NCBI GenBank assembly: GCA_977017575.1
Contig: CDRNVI010000177.1
Span: forward strand, 248,001 to 312,000
DNA length: 64,000 bases
Direction of reading: 5' to 3'
DNA from: Paramoeba atlantica
Taxonomy: Eukaryota > Discosea
Shown here one piece after another: positions 21,348 through 34,098 of the stretch (position 1 is its first letter; the number at the start of each line of letters is the position of its first letter). The notes beneath the pieces were generated by a model that saw only the letters and a list, made by a program, of their open reading frames with translations, did not search any database and was not told where the DNA came from. Both the position numbers and the translations under genes were made by a program.

Positions 21348-23559
21348 CTATCCCCCTTTAATTTAGATCTCCAAAAAAAATCTCGTTCTTTTTTTTTGCG
21401 TTTTGTTGTTTTTTGTGGTGGGAGAGAAGAGAAGAGAAGAGAGCGCTCTCTTCTTTCTGTTTGTTTTTGTTTGTTTGTTTTTGTTTTGTTTGTTTTTGTT
21501 TTGTTTTGTGTTATTTGTTTTGTTTGTTTTGCCAATCTCACCAACCACCATCGCGCAGTTTTGTGGTGGTGTGTGTTTTGTGTTTTTTGTGTTGTGTGAG
21601 GGTTTGTTCTTCTCCTCACACCCCCTCCGCCCCCTTCTCTCTCTCTCACCTCATCTTTTAACACACAGAGGAGAGAGGAGAAGGGAAAATGAACCTCTCT
21701 CTCTCTCTTTGATGAAGGGAGATGAAAAGCAAAGAATGCGAAAAGAGGTGGTTTGTGTCTCTCTCTCTTCCTCTCCTTTTTTTTCAAACACACTTCTCTT
21801 CTCTCACGCTCCTGACCGTTTTTTCCCCTTTCTCTCTCTCTCTCTCTCCCTCTTTCTTTCCCCTCTTTCTTTTCTCTCTTCCCTTTCCTTCACACAGTTT
21901 TCAGGGAACAAAACATAAAAGTGGGGGAAAAAGGGTGGTGTTTTGTTTCACCCACATAAAAGAGCAAATATTCGGGAACACAACAATCGAAAGTAGAGGG
22001 GCAGTGGGTGAAAAGGGGGAGAGAAGATCACCAGAGAGACACCCAAGAGAGAGAGTGATGTTTATGGTGGATGATCTCTCTTCTCTTTTTGGCCCTCTTG
22101 AGATGACGATCTTGTGTGTGTGTTCTGAGGAGAGGCCTTTTTTCGAGCGTGTTTCGAGCGTGTTTTGGCGATGATGGTGTAATGTTTGGTGGATACTTCT
22201 CTTTTGAAAATGTTGGTTATTCACAAAGAACTTTACCACTGATTATATGTTTCTGCTCTCTCTCTCTCTCCTTTCCCAAAAAAATCCATGTTTGGTGTTG
22301 TTGGTGTGTGTGATTAGACCCTCTCTCCTCCCTCCTCTCTCTCTCTCCCCACTCTCGCTGCTGCGCCCTATTCCTCTGTTTCTTATCATTTTTTTGAGGA
22401 GTAAAAGCTCTTTCTTCTTAGCTTTCTTCTTTTGGAGGGTTCCTTGACCTTCTTTGTCTCTTGAAATATTTGTTTCTTGGATTGGTGACAGTGATATTAG
22501 ATCGGATCTCTCTCCTCTTCTTTAAGTGGTATGTCCTATCATACTGAAATCAAATGTCTTCTTTCTCGAAAAAAATGTGACTTTCTCGACAAAAGGTATA
22601 CCACGTATCGGACCCTGTATGTATCGTTATACTACACACACACAACACACAACACACAAGAAGATTTTTTGCAACACACTGAGAAGGTTACTTTTTTGCA
22701 TGGATTATTTTTTCTGTCTGTGTTTGGTGTGTTTTGTTGTTTACTTTTTTTGTATTTGTCTCTTTGTGTTTTAAAAATGGGGTGTGTGTGTGTGTTAATG
22801 TTGTTTTTGTGTTTTTGTTTTGTTTTGTTTTTTGAGAAGAGGAAGGGAAGGAAGGAAGGGAAGGAAGGAAGGAAGGGGTGTGTGAAAAATTTATTAATTT
22901 GTACAAAAAACAGTTTGTTGTCTCTCAAAGCCAATTTCCCAAATTGAAAAAAAAAGACACGAATCCCCAGATTCCACTCCAAAAGTTCATCAAGAAGAAA
23001 ACAGACGAAAAGAATGAAAAGAATTTAGATCACCAAGATTGGTGTATTAATTGAAAGAAGTGTCCCGTCCATTTTGAGGGGAATACGAAATCGTTGTAAA
23101 TGATTGATGTCCATTTTAAAAGAAGGTTTTGTGTTCTTGTTAATTTGTTCTTGTTGAACTTGTTTTTTTATTATTTGTTTTATTTTTTGCTTTTGGTATT
23201 TTTGGTATTTGTTTTTTTGTTCTTTTCTTTTTTGTGGTGATTGGTTTGGTTTGGTTTGGTTGGTTTGTCTGTTATTATTGGAAAGAGTGTTTTTGTTTTT
23301 GTATTAGTTATTAGTATTTAATTAATTAAAATTCTCTGATATCTGATTCTTCCTCCTCCCCCTTCTCTTAACTAGTGCGAGGACATCTTTTTTGTTTCCT
23401 TTGTTACAAAGACCTCCTTCCAATCACAAGCCTTTTTGAAAATATGAGTGGCACAGGTTTCCCTTTATTTTGTGTTTTGTTGTTTCAGTGTTTTGTGTTT
23501 GGTTTGTTAGTTATTTTGATTGTGTGGATTTGTTTATCTTTTTTAGTATGATGTGATTA

Positions 23560-24600
23560 TTCTGTTGGTTGGTTTGTTGTTGGTTTATTGTTGGTTTGTT
23601 GTTGGTTTATTGTTGGTTTGTTGTTGGTTTGTTGGTTTGTTGGTTTGTTGGTTTGTTGGTTTGTTGGTTTGTTGGTTTGTTGGTTTGTTGGTTTGTTTGT
23701 CGTTTTGTTTGTTGTTGTTGTGTCATTTTAGTGTTACTTTTGTTTTGTTTGTTGTGATTGTGATTGTTGTGATTGTAGTTAAGTTATAGTTGTTGTTGGC
23801 TGTTGTTTATGATTGTGATTGTTTTTCTTGTTGTTTGTTGTTTATTGTTTGTTGTTTGTTGTTGTTTGTTGTTATTGTTGTTATTATGATTGTTGGTTTG
23901 TTATTGTGATTTTTTTTTGCAATTGTTATGTTGTTGTTACTATTTTTTTATAATCAATTATTGTTATTATTGTATTGTTATGATTGTTGTTGTTATTTGA
24001 TTGTTATTGCTTTTATTATCATTGTTAATTGTTAAATTGTTAATAATAGAATGGGGACATTTTTGTTTCTTTGTTAGAAGACTCCCTCCAGGCCTTTTTT
24101 TATATTACTCTGTTCCCAACAATCCCGACTATTGTGCCACCACCAGGTTTTCTCTTTTTTCCTTCTTTTATTTTGTGCTTGTTTTTGTTTTTGTTAGTGG
24201 TATTGCTGTTGTGGTGGTGATGATATTTTGATTGTGTTGTTATTTGTTGTTATTTGTTATTTGTTATTGGTATTCTTCTTGTTGTTCTTGTTGTTGTTAT
24301 TATAGTTGTTATTATTGTTTTATTGTTATTTGTTATTGTTGTTATTTGTTATTTGTATTATTCGTATTGTTATTTGTTCTTATTGTTCTTGTTGTTATTA
24401 TTGTTGTTATTATTGTTGTTATTTGTTGTTATTTGTTGTTATTATTGTTGTTATTTGTTGTTATTTGTTGTTATTTGTTGTTATTTGTTGTTATTTGTTG
24501 TTATTTGTTCTTTGTTATTGATATTTGTTGTTGATATTTGTTGTTGATATTTGTTATTGTAATTGTTATTGTTGTTGTTGATTTTGTTTTTTTGTGTTGT
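23560..24600. repeat. GTT/GGTTT and TTATTTG microsatellites
   Basis: Imperfect arrays of GTTGGTTT (23560-23710) and GTTATTT (24230-24600), strongly G/T on plus with almost no C or A apart from the A of the second unit. They give hydrophobic open frames that are compositional only. Confidence 0.85.
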
Positions 24601-25604
24601 GGTTATGTTGTGTTTGTAATTTTAACCAATTTTTCACAGAAAAACACAAAAAAAGAGAGAGTGTGTGGAATCAAGATGTGGGTTGGGGATTTCTGGAGGG
24701 AGCGAGCCACATATAATGGTTGGTTGGTTCTTTTTGTTCTTTTGTAATATTTATATTTCCGTTTTGTTGTAATATTTTTTTAGTTGGTTAATTTATCTTC
24801 TGTTTTTTGTTTGGAGGGGTGATGTGTATTTAATTAGTGTTGTTTTGTTTTGTTTGTTTGGTTTGTTTGGTTTTGTTGGAGTTAAATATTATTATTGTTA
24901 ATTGTTTTTGGTCACTTTGTTGGTAGTTGGTACATCAGTGTTTTTGTGTATTGGTTGAGCATTGGTTGTGTGTGTAAGTTGGTTGTGTGTTGTCTTGTGT
25001 ACACACATTTTTCAAGGTTTATTGTTTGTTTGAACCAAACAATCAAAAATGACAATAAGGTTTTTTTTTTTTTTTTGTCTTTCTTTTGTTTCGTCCTTTT
25101 TGTTCTTTTTTTTTTTGTTCTTTTTGTTCTTTTTTTTGTTCTTTCTCCCTTTTTGTTCTTTTTCTTTTTTTTTTACTCTGTTCTATAATTTTTTTGATGT
25201 TGGTGTTGGTCTTGTGTGGAATGTGCTTTTTTGTGGGGTTGGTGTTTTTCTAGAAGAGGTTAATTGATGTGCAGGTTTTTCTTTTGATTTTTCTTTTGAT
25301 TTTTCTTTTGATTTTTTTTTTTTTTTTTTTGATTTTTTGGTTTCTCTTTTTTTTTAAGATCCAAAAAGTTTCCACAGACACACTATGGTTTTTCTCTTTC
25401 TGTTTTTTGTTAATATAAGTGAGGTTTGCTTTGTGGGGACGGTTTGGGTTTTCCTTTTCGATAAAATGGTGAATGTAGGTGTTTTTGTGGGAATTGTGTA
25501 CCTTTTTCTGTGGTGGCGCACCTTGTTTTTTTTTTTTGGAGGGGGGGGGTCTTTAATTGGGAGGGGGTTTGTTCAAGTTTTTAGAAAGGAATAACACACT
25601 GTTT

Positions 25605-25690
25605 TGTTGAGATTTAATAAGACTAAAAAGGTTATAATATTTGTTCACATAAACAAATGTTGCAGCCTCTTTGGGAATTTTCCAGAATGG
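25605..25690 (-). repeat. Dispersed repeat with AATATTTGT inverted repeat, copy 2
   Basis: Partner of 15465-15560. The shared core includes TATAATATTTGT, ACAAATGTTGCAGCC and TCTTTGGGAATTTTCC. Confidence 0.55.
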
Positions 25691-25930
25691 ACATGAAGAT
25701 TGGGTTTTGACTCGCACACCACCTCCATAAATACTTTGTGATGGGTAAATTAGCCACAGTAGCACCAATTTTGTTGGGGGGGTGGGGACATATTGCCAAA
25801 ATACATAATTTCCACAATTATTTTTCATTTGGTTGGTGACTTGAAGGAAGGGGGGGGGAGGTTTTTGTGGTGGTGTCGTATCTCCCCCAATCCTTTTTAA
25901 ACCCATTTTTTTTCCGATTTTTATCAAATT

Positions 25931-26003
25931 GCCTCCGTAGCTCAGTCGGTAGAGCGCTAGACTCTTAATCTAGTGGCCGCGGGTTCGAGCCCCGCCGGGG
26001 GCT
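25931..26003 (+). tRNA. tRNA-Lys (CTT)
   Basis: 73 nt cloverleaf. Acceptor GCCTCCG pairs with CGGGGGC, anticodon stem CTAGA/TCTAG with loop CTCTTAA (anticodon CTT), T-loop TTCGAGC. T-run terminator follows. No intron; CCA not encoded. Confidence 0.95.
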
Positions 26004-26836
26004 GTTTTTTTTTTTCTTCCTTTTTTTCTTTTTTTCTTTTTTTCTTTTTCCTTTTTTTCTTTTTTTCTTTTTCCTTTTTTCCTTTTTTTCTTTTTCCTTC
26101 TTTCTTTTCTTTTTTCTTTTCTTTTTCCTTCTTTCTTTTCTTTTTTTCTTTCAAAGGTGGTTTTTTCTCTTCTTTTTCTCTCTCTTTTTCTCTTCTCTTT
26201 TTTTTATTTTTTTTTTATGAACTTGGTCTGAACTGAACTGCTTCTTTGTTGCTCAAAGGTTTTTCTCTCTTTCTTTCTCTTTTCTTTTTTTCCTTTTTTT
26301 TCTTTTTTTTTCTTTTTTTTTTCTTTTTCTTTTTTCTTTTTTCTTTTTCTTTTTCTTTTCTATTTCTTTTTTTTTGAGCTTGGTCTCGCTCTTTTTTTCT
26401 CTTTTTTCCCCTTTTTTTCCTTTTTTTTTCCTTTTTTTTCCTTTCCTTTTTTCTTTCTTTTTTTCTCTTTTTCTTTTCTTTTCTTTTTCTTTTTCTTTTT
26501 TTCTTTTTTCTTCCTTTCCTTTTTCTTTTTCTTTTTCTTTTTTTTTTTAGAGCGAGCGACTTCGTCAATTTGCCCTTTCAAAGGTTTTTTCTCTTCTTTT
26601 AGCCTGGGCTCGTAGCAAGATTGCACACCAGCCTTTTTGAGGGTGCGAAAAGAAGAGGTCTTTTTGACCCTTGGATTTACCTCTTCTTTTTGGATTTGTG
26701 TTTGGGATTGGTCAAAATCAGTGAAAGTGCACTCGCAATTGGGTCCAGGTGTGGGGACGTAATAAAGTCGCCAGAGCAATGGTTGTCACTTGGTTCATTT
26801 TTCTGTTTCCATTCTTTTGGAATTTTTTCGAAAAAA
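26004..26836. repeat. Pyrimidine tract after tRNA-Lys
   Basis: T/C-rich to about 26550 with two mixed islands (26215-26260 and 26375-26395), each containing AGCTTGGTCT/AACTTGGTCT-like words, suggesting internal duplication. From 26550 to 26836 the DNA is mixed and may hold part of the next gene's 5' region. Confidence 0.6.
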
Positions 26837-28552
26837 ATGGCCTCTGTTGAAGGAAGCGATATTTCTCTGCAACAAAAAGCATTATCAATTCGTTTTTCAG
26901 TTTTGTGAGTTTTGTCGCACTTCTAATAATCTTGCTCAAAAAGCATGAAGGTTTCTTCGTCAACATCCCTGGGAAGTTTGCACCTACCTCACGCTCACGG
27001 ATTGAGTCGAGTATTAATCGTAAGATTCGTGGTTGAGGTCTGGAACTCTGGCAGAAGAGGTGTGACTGGCGAACTCTTCGGGTCATGGGGGACCACACCA
27101 ATGTAAATCGGAGTGTGGTGGCAGGAATTATCGAAAGAGATTGAAAGTCCCCCCCTTGTGCAGCTGGGTTGTTTTGCCCACAAATGTGATTTGGTTGAAG
27201 AATCTTTTTTGAAGGCTTTGCGGAAAAAATCAAAAGAATGACTCTCTGCCCTCTCCCTCTTCTTCCTCTTGTGTTCCTCTTTCTCACCCCCTTCAACCAG
27301 TGCTCTCAGCGCTTCAAGTTTCCCCTGCTTTGGTTACCACCACAAGAGCCCTGTATCCTCACTTCAGATGAAGAAGGTGATGAGCCCTGGGAGGATGATA
27401 TTGAGCATATTTGTGTGGAGAAAGGACCTGAGCTTGGCTTCCCTCCAAAGACTGATGAACCTGAATATGGAATGAAGGCTCCTGGAAAAGACGATGACTT
27501 GAATACACACTCTGCAACTCAGTTTCTCTATCGAATCACAAAGGCATTATCGTTGACCTCAAAGGCAGGAAATCGCTATGGTCACTCTGAGACCTTTTCC
27601 CAGTGGTGCATAGTGAAAGGGTTTCAGTGTCATTTAACCCCCCCCCCTTCATTCAAATCGATTCTTGGTGTATTCTTAGAACGCATATGCCATCTACAAT
27701 GATCTGCATGTGGATCGGAATTTTCTTCAAGAATGTTTGGAGGACACTTGGACTCGCCAATTTCTCCTTGCCTCACTCTCATCTCCATTGATGTGCCACG
27801 AACTCTGATTGTTGGGGTTGTTTCATTATTTCTTTGGTTTTTTTTTTCATTTTCATTTTCATTTTCATTTTCATTTTCATTTTTAATTTCATTTTTATTT
27901 TTATTTTTATTTTTATTTTTATTTTTATTTTTATTTTTCTTTTTCTTTTTCTTTTTCTTTTTATTAATTTTTCTTTGAAATTCTTCACAGGCCCTCCTCT
28001 GACCTTTACCCTTTCGGTTCTTACAATTGAAGAGAGTGCTGCTCTTTGGAAAGAAGTTGAACAACATTTCATTGTTTTTACCACCGCCTCACTCACCCAT
28101 CCGCAACCTTCAACAACTTATCTTTTTCACAAATTGTGGGATTATGTTGGTTTTTTATTTGAGAAAAAAAATCCTCCCATTCAGGTCGCAAGTGATGGCT
28201 GAAAAAGAGAAAGTTTGGGAACGCTTGGAAGGGGGAATTTTGCTGAACTGGAGACACACAGAGATAACAAGGTCTTTCATTTGTGTTTGATCTCAGCACT
28301 GAAGGAAGTTCAAAAGGTAAGATTTCCTTTTTTTTTTCTCTTTTCTTCTTTCTTTTCTTTTACTAATTTTTAATTTTTTTGTTTCAGATTGGCAAAGAGA
28401 ACTTGGGGAATGGATCTCTTTCAAGTGTCCCTTCTTCCCTCTCTTCCCTCCCAGCTGATAATCTGGAACTGGAACTGGAACGTGTGTGTTTGCGAAAGTC
28501 AAGGAGAAGGATACCCATGTGAATCACTCTCTTGGTTGTTCTCCCACAATAA
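26837..28552 (+). CDS. Multi-exon gene of unknown family, paralogue of the 3.4-5.0 kb gene
   Basis: A plus-strand coding frame is clear from about 26900 to 27150, with TGA at 27034-27036 and 27142-27144 inside good protein. The block VMGDHT ... LGC-x-AHKCD-x-VEE matches the minus-strand gene near 3.8 kb, but here it needs a frameshift at a C-run (27149-27156). An acidic stretch follows (near 27370). Later exons are 27680-about 27825 (acceptor CTTAG), 27991-28316 (acceptor TTCACAG, donor AAAAG|GTAAG) and 28388-28552 (acceptor TTTCAG, ends TAA at 28550-28552). The 71-nt intron 28317-28387 joins in phase. TGA also occurs at 28200-28202 and 28520-28522. The start at ATG 26837 is uncertain. Function unknown. 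Confidence 0.65.
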
Positions 28553-29057
28553 AATTCATTTCTTTTGACTCATTCTCTTTCCTTCTCCCAAAACTCCACA
28601 CAAAACCAGCGCCCTTCCAAAAAAAGTGGTGCGCAAAGTCAAAAAGACCCTTACTACTGGCCCAGGCTACCTCTTTTTTCTTTTTTCTTCTTTTCTTCTT
28701 TTTTCTTCTTTTTTCTTCTTTTTCTTTTCTTTTTCTTTTCTTTCTTTTTTCTTTCTTTTTTTTAAAACCTGATTATATTGAACTACCTTCTTGTCGATTG
28801 ACTCTTTCAAAAGTTTTTCTCTTTTCTTTTTCTCTTTTCTTTCTCTTTTCTTTCTTTCTTTCTTTTTCTTTTTCTTTCTTTCTTTCTCTTCTTTCCTTTT
28901 TCTTTTTTTTCTTTTCTTTTTCTTTTTCTTTTTCTTTTTTCTTTTCTTTTTTCTTTTTCTTTTTTCTTTTTTTTAAACCGGTGTGTGTCAAACTACTTCT
29001 CATCAATCTTTCAAAGGGTTTTTTCTTCCTCTTCCTCTTCTCTCTCTTCTCTCTTTT
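28553..29057. repeat. Intergenic pyrimidine tract
   Basis: Mixed to 28670, then a T/C-rich tract that runs on to about 29290 with islands containing CTTTCAAAAG-type words (28800 and 29010). It overlaps the possible low-complexity 3' end of the next minus-strand gene. Confidence 0.6.
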
Positions 29058-31068
29058 CTATTTCTCTTTTCTTTTTAAAACTTGGTTTGGGTCTTTATCA
29101 ATTTGCTCTTTCAGAAGTTTTTCTTTCTTCTTTTTTTTCTTTTCTTTTTCTTTTTCTTTTTCTTTTTCTTTTTTTCTTTTTTCTTTCTTTTCGTTTCTTC
29201 CTTTTTTCTTTTCTTTTCTTCTTTTTTTCTTTTCGTTCTTTTTCGTTCTTTTTCGTTCTTTTTCGTTCTTTTTCATTCTTTTTTCTTCTTTTTCCACCGC
29301 ATCCGATTTTTGAGAAAACGCGAATTTTAAAAATAAAGTTCAGGCCCATTTTTTTTTGGTAGCAATCCGGTGTTTAAAGGTGTCGTAAGCAACTTTTTGA
29401 TGGTTGTTAAGGTGGTAATTTTTTTTTTTTTTTTCAGATATTGGATTCACAAATCCAGCACCCATAATTCGAAATCCATTTTCATTTTTCAAAAACATAT
29501 GATAATATGTCGCTGCTCGAATACCAGCAACAGAGCCAGGACTGTGTTTCCAAATGTAACCCAACTTGGTAAGTCCAAAACTAGGTGTATTTTCCCATCC
29601 AAATCCTAAATAAAAGAGAAGAGAAAGCCCAATGTCTTTTTTGTCATGATGAAGAACTGTCCCATGAGCAATTGAGAGCCAGAATTCTTCAATCAAGCGG
29701 AAAATCTTTGTTGAAAGAGTCATTTGCTGTCCGGTTGCATCAAACTTTTTGTGAATGTCTTCATTGCATTCTCTCTGTTTATCAAATATTGGTGGGGGTG
29801 GGGAAGATGAAGATGTCTCTTTGATTGTTGAAGAAACCCATTTTTCGAAACGTAACTCAAAGATCGCATATCCTCCGAAAAGAGATTCCACAAATGGAAC
29901 AATCATATCATTCGTTTGGCCTGCTTGAACATATTCCCGAATCGGATTCACTTGCTTTGCATGAATTCCCATCGTTAACAAACACCATCCTCGACAATTT
30001 CTCTTTGTTTGATTAAATATAAAACATTGGAGGATTGAGAGCTCGTATACCTCCTCAGGAGATCCAACCGATTCCAACCGAAACATATCCTTCAAGCCAC
30101 TCTCCGATTTAAAATAAACATTTCCGGTCAATTCCTTCAATAAATTCTCATCTTTCAAAAGGTCTTGTTGGGTATTACAACCACCTGGATTCGCCAATTT
30201 TTGATAAAAATCTTCAGTGGCACCAGGAAAATGGGCCTTCCAGCTCGAATCTGAGAGGCGATCTAATGGGATCCTGTTCACATCATCAAAGAGAATTGTT
30301 GTTGTTTGAGAATTTTGTTTTGGAACTTCAAAAGATTTAAAAAGAACTGGAACTGGCTCTGCTGGTTTGATTTCAAAATAAGTTCTCATCAACGATAGTG
30401 CTTTTTCCCTGGTTTCCTTGTCAGAATAATGTGGTCATCCTGGTTTTGAATAATCCATCAGTTTTGGGAGTCCATGTGAACCACTTGCTTTCTTTCGACT
30501 CATTCTTCCAACAATTTCAGAAACCTGGATATTGTGTGTGGAGTGGATTCAAAAAAAGATATTTATAAAAAATGAGAATAATAATAATAAAAAAAAGAGG
30601 AAGGAAAAAAAAGAGGAAGGAGAAAAAAGGAGAAAAAAAGAGAGAAAAAAAAGGAAGAAAAAAAAGGGAGAAAAAAGGGAGAAAAAAGAAAGAAAAAAAA
30701 AGAAAGAAAAAAAGGAAAGCAAGATGATCAAACGGAAACACAACCTTCTTTTCAAGCACTTCCCAAGACACTAAACTCTTATTTGTTTTTACAAGTTCTC
30801 TTACAGTCCAAAAACGAAAACGATCAAATAATAAAGGTGAAGGAGGAGAGTAGAAACTATCCTCATATGATGGCTCTGAAAGACGAACAGGAGGTAGCAA
30901 TAACATCGAGAGAGGAAAAGGGTTTTTTGGGGATAATGTCCACGAAGAAGAAGAGAAAGAATCATGGGTAATTGATTGACAGAGCAAAACATCCATTTCT
31001 AATCTCCTTCTTTTCTTTCTTTCTGATCGAATTTGTTTTTTTCTTTTGAGATTGAATTTGGTGAGCAT
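29058..31068 (-). CDS. Two-exon gene of unknown function
   Basis: Exon 1 is 31068-30745 (108 codons), with donor GTTGTG. Exon 2 starts at 30524 after acceptor ATCCAG; the 220-nt intron is T-rich and joins in phase 0. Exon 2 crosses a TGA at 30435-30437 (29 codons in), runs 350 more codons without a stop, meets another TGA at 29340-29342, and would continue through a Lys/Glu-rich tail to TAG at 29058-29060. A terminal intron is an alternative. The N-terminus is basic with Ser/Pro-rich segments; exon 2 begins with a Lys-rich patch, and further on is globular with a Ser/Pro run. I recognise no domain. It is divergent from the gene at 31278, with about 210 bp between the start codons. Confidence 0.65.
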
Positions 31069-31277
31069 TTTGAAAAAAAGAATCAAAAATTTGAAAGAAA
31101 GGAAAGAAAGTAGCAATTTTCGTATTGGATTCTTTTCAGATTACTTTTTTTCTTTTTTTTTATTAGAAAAATACAGCCAAAACGATTTTGTTCAAGCACT
31201 TTGTTTTTTTTTTGTTTTTTTTTTGCTTTTTGTTTTTTGTTTTTGTTTTTTGTTTTTTGTTTTTTGTTTTTCTCAAA

Positions 31278-31885
31278 TGTCTGAACAAACTGCTCACTCT
31301 GTTCGGACCCGAACTCCTTCTCGAAAACTCCTTGAGGCAGATGAATCTTTCTTTAAAAGAGGAAACTCTGTTCCATATTGCTACATCTCTCTTGAACCCT
31401 CATCACATCAAAGCGTAAACAAACCAAAAACTACAAACCAAAAGAAAAACCAAAAAGAAAAGTGTCCTCCTTGTGCTCTTTCTCTTTTGGAGAGCGATAT
31501 TGCAAGCAAGTTTTCATGTGATACAATTGTTGATTCTGTTGTTATTGAGCTTGATCGGATTGCCCATGATCTTTTTTCAAAAATTCCCTTGACTACTTGT
31601 AGTATGCGAATCTATCGAACAAAGGTCAATGCAGTTCTGTTTGAACTCCTCATCATCCCTCATCTTTTGAGAAGTGGTGGCGAACTTTCTCCTCACAAGA
31701 AGTCACTCTTCAACCCAATGACGAAAAAATTCAAAAATGGTCAAAAGATGTGGATTGTCACTCATAAAAAGTATCTGGTTGTATGGAGATTTTCTGCAAA
31801 TCTTGGAACTCTTGCAGTTCATTTTTTTGTTCAAGGATGGACAAAAGGAGGACTTCCAATCAACGATCTTTATATCTCAAATTAA
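31278..31885 (+). CDS. Hypothetical protein, 202 aa
   Basis: ATG at 31278 follows a T-rich leader; the frame is open further upstream but only through T-rich, Phe-coding DNA, so I take this ATG. It ends in TAA. The N-terminal 70 residues are polar with Lys/Gln-rich patches. The rest is globular with a C-terminal region rich in aromatic residues, including Trp encoded by TGG. No TGA inside. No family recognised. Divergent from the 31068 gene and convergent with the gene ending at 31901 (16-bp gap between stops), so space is tight here. Confidence 0.6.
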
Positions 31886-31900
31886 TAAATTTATTATTTC

Positions 31901-34054
31901 TTAAGATTGTGATCAAAAACGTAATCTTTGTGGTTTTGCTTTTGTTTTTTCCTCTTCTTCCTCTTCTTCCTCCTCCTCTTCTTCCTCCTCCTCTTCTTCC
32001 TCCTCCTCTTCTTCCTCCTCCTCTTCTTCCTCCTCCTCTTCTTCTCCCTCTTCTTCATCATCAAAAGAAAATTCATCCTCTTCCTCTTCTTCTTCCTCTT
32101 CCTCTTCCTCCAACAAGAATTCATCTACCTCCTCATCCTCAAAGATCTCCTGTTCTAACTTCTCCATAGACTCTCCTGTCTCTTCCTCAGGTGGAACTAC
32201 ATAATTCTTTAAAATGAGTTCCCTTGTTGTTTGTGGAACTCCATTTTCACAAAAATCAATCATTTTCTTTTCAATTGCTTGACAACTTGGACATACTTTG
32301 TTTTCTTCCCCAACATCTTTCACAACACAAAAACAACATTTTCCCTTCTCAACAAACGATACACAATCCTTGATATTGTGCCCCCGAACAGATAGTTTCA
32401 CTGGACAAAGGAGGTGAGCCAAAAATCGAAAATCGTCGTATTTTGCGGCTGTCTCATACTTCATTGCGCCATAGCCACATTTTTTCACAAGTCGCTTTTG
32501 AATTAAATTTCGTAACTCTCCGCTTTGGCAACTACTGACAGCTGGTCCAACTCCTATTTGAAAAAGAATGAATGAAAGGAGATAATCAATAAAAAAAAAA
32601 AAGCAGAGGGGGGGAAAGAAAAGAAAGGAAAGCAAACCATAATTTTCATAGACTTTTTTGTAAAAATAAGGGCAGTCAAAACAAAGAGTATAAAACCATG
32701 GGATAATATTCGAGCTTGGAAATATTAATTTCATAATCTGAATAATTTGCTTTCCTGTTCTCGTCATTTCATCTAAAAGGTGTTGAACCTCACTTGGTTC
32801 CAAATCTTCCCCCTCATCATCAGTGAATTTCAAACATTCCCAAAAAGAGCTCATAAATTTAATTCACTGACAAATAAACGAAAAAGCTTGTAACTTCAAA
32901 TCGAACAAGGGTGGCAACTGGTGGCGAGGAAAACAGGAATAAATCGCTTCAACAACCAACTTGTGATAATTTTGCAATAGCCTTGTTGCTTGCTCTCCAA
33001 TCAACTGAAATTTCAGCTTCTTTCCTTCCTCAGTCTCAAGAATGTACTTCCATTCAATCGTCTTTGCAAAAGAGAGCAATCCAGAAACTCTTTTCATCCG
33101 CTCCACCATCTCTTGTAACATCTTTTTCCCAAATTCCTTATTGGAATTTGCAAACTCAACAATAGTAAGAAATAAGGCCAAAGTTGCAGAGCACTTGCCA
33201 TGAAGAGGACCATCTGGAGTAAAACGCTCACAAATTGCTAACAAAGGGGCTCCTTTTTGGCTATAATTCTCTTCCTGAATAAACTGTTGAAGGATCGCAT
33301 CTCTTGCATTTTCATCTATCGACTTATCTGAAATGATTTCTTGCCATTTCACTCGAACTTTTTCCCCCATTTCTTTCATTTTTGCCAATGTTCGCCTTCG
33401 TAACTTGTCTCGAGGAATGTCAGCATTGTTACGAGTTACATCAAGCCAATAAACAGAGAAATAAGTTGCAGAACAACCTTGATGACCAGCCACTTTACTT
33501 TGGTAAGAAAGGTCACCAATTGGAAGAAAATGGCAATGGTACAGATTTGTTTTGGTATTATCGATTTCACATGGAATTGAAACACCATTCTTTTCCAATG
33601 CTGCAATTCCAGGGTTTAAAACATTCTCACAAAGCCATTTGCTCACTTCATCATCTTCTTTGAAATTCCCACCACAGATCCAAGGCATCAATGTTGGTGA
33701 ACTTCCAACTCCAACAAAGTTCACAAATCGCAAATATGTATTTGTCATACCCATCTGAAAAATAGATTTTCAATTAAATCTTGTTTTGTCTCTTTTCCTC
33801 TATGCTCCCCCTCAAAAAAAAAGAAAATAATTTTTCTACTTACTTGTTTACTCTCCGGGGCACCATCAGTGAACATATTCACTAAAATTTGATATTTGCC
33901 TTCTTAAAAAAGGTGAGAGATTGTTGAACTTGGAGCATTGCTTTCAGTCTTTTCTCAACAACTTCTTCCAACTTTCAATAACCACCTTTAACCCCATACT
34001 CAGAAGGGAGTTCATGAAACCTATATGTTTATCTTTTGAGCAAATTGTTTTCAT
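31901..34054 (-). CDS. Transposase-like protein with C-terminal acidic tail, three exons
   Basis: Exons: 34054-33844, 33754-32638 and 32553-31901. Introns of 89 nt (GTAAGT...TTTCAG) and 84 nt (GTTTGC...AAATAG). Exons 2 and 3 sum to 590 codons in phase. TGA at 32864-32866 joins two long frames in register, and TGA at 31913-31915 is followed four codons later by TAA at 31901-31903. MFTDGAPESK lies in exon 1. GHQGCSATYFSVYWLD in exon 2 resembles the Asp and GHQGxxxCxxC-like region of Tnp2/CACTA-type transposases; this is a weak match. Exon 3 has Cys clusters (CCFC, CPSC) and a run of glutamates. Exon 1 may need a 1-nt frameshift near 33890. Could be a domesticated or active transposon gene. Confidence 0.6.
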
Positions 34055-34098
34055 TGAGGAGGAGAAAAGAAGCTTATTACAAAAAAAAAAATAAATTT

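Noticed and set aside
26718..27296. 192-codon open frame on the minus strand
   Set aside because: The plus strand here has the homologous block shared with the 3.8 kb gene and continuous frame with TGA=Trp, so the minus frame is its shadow.
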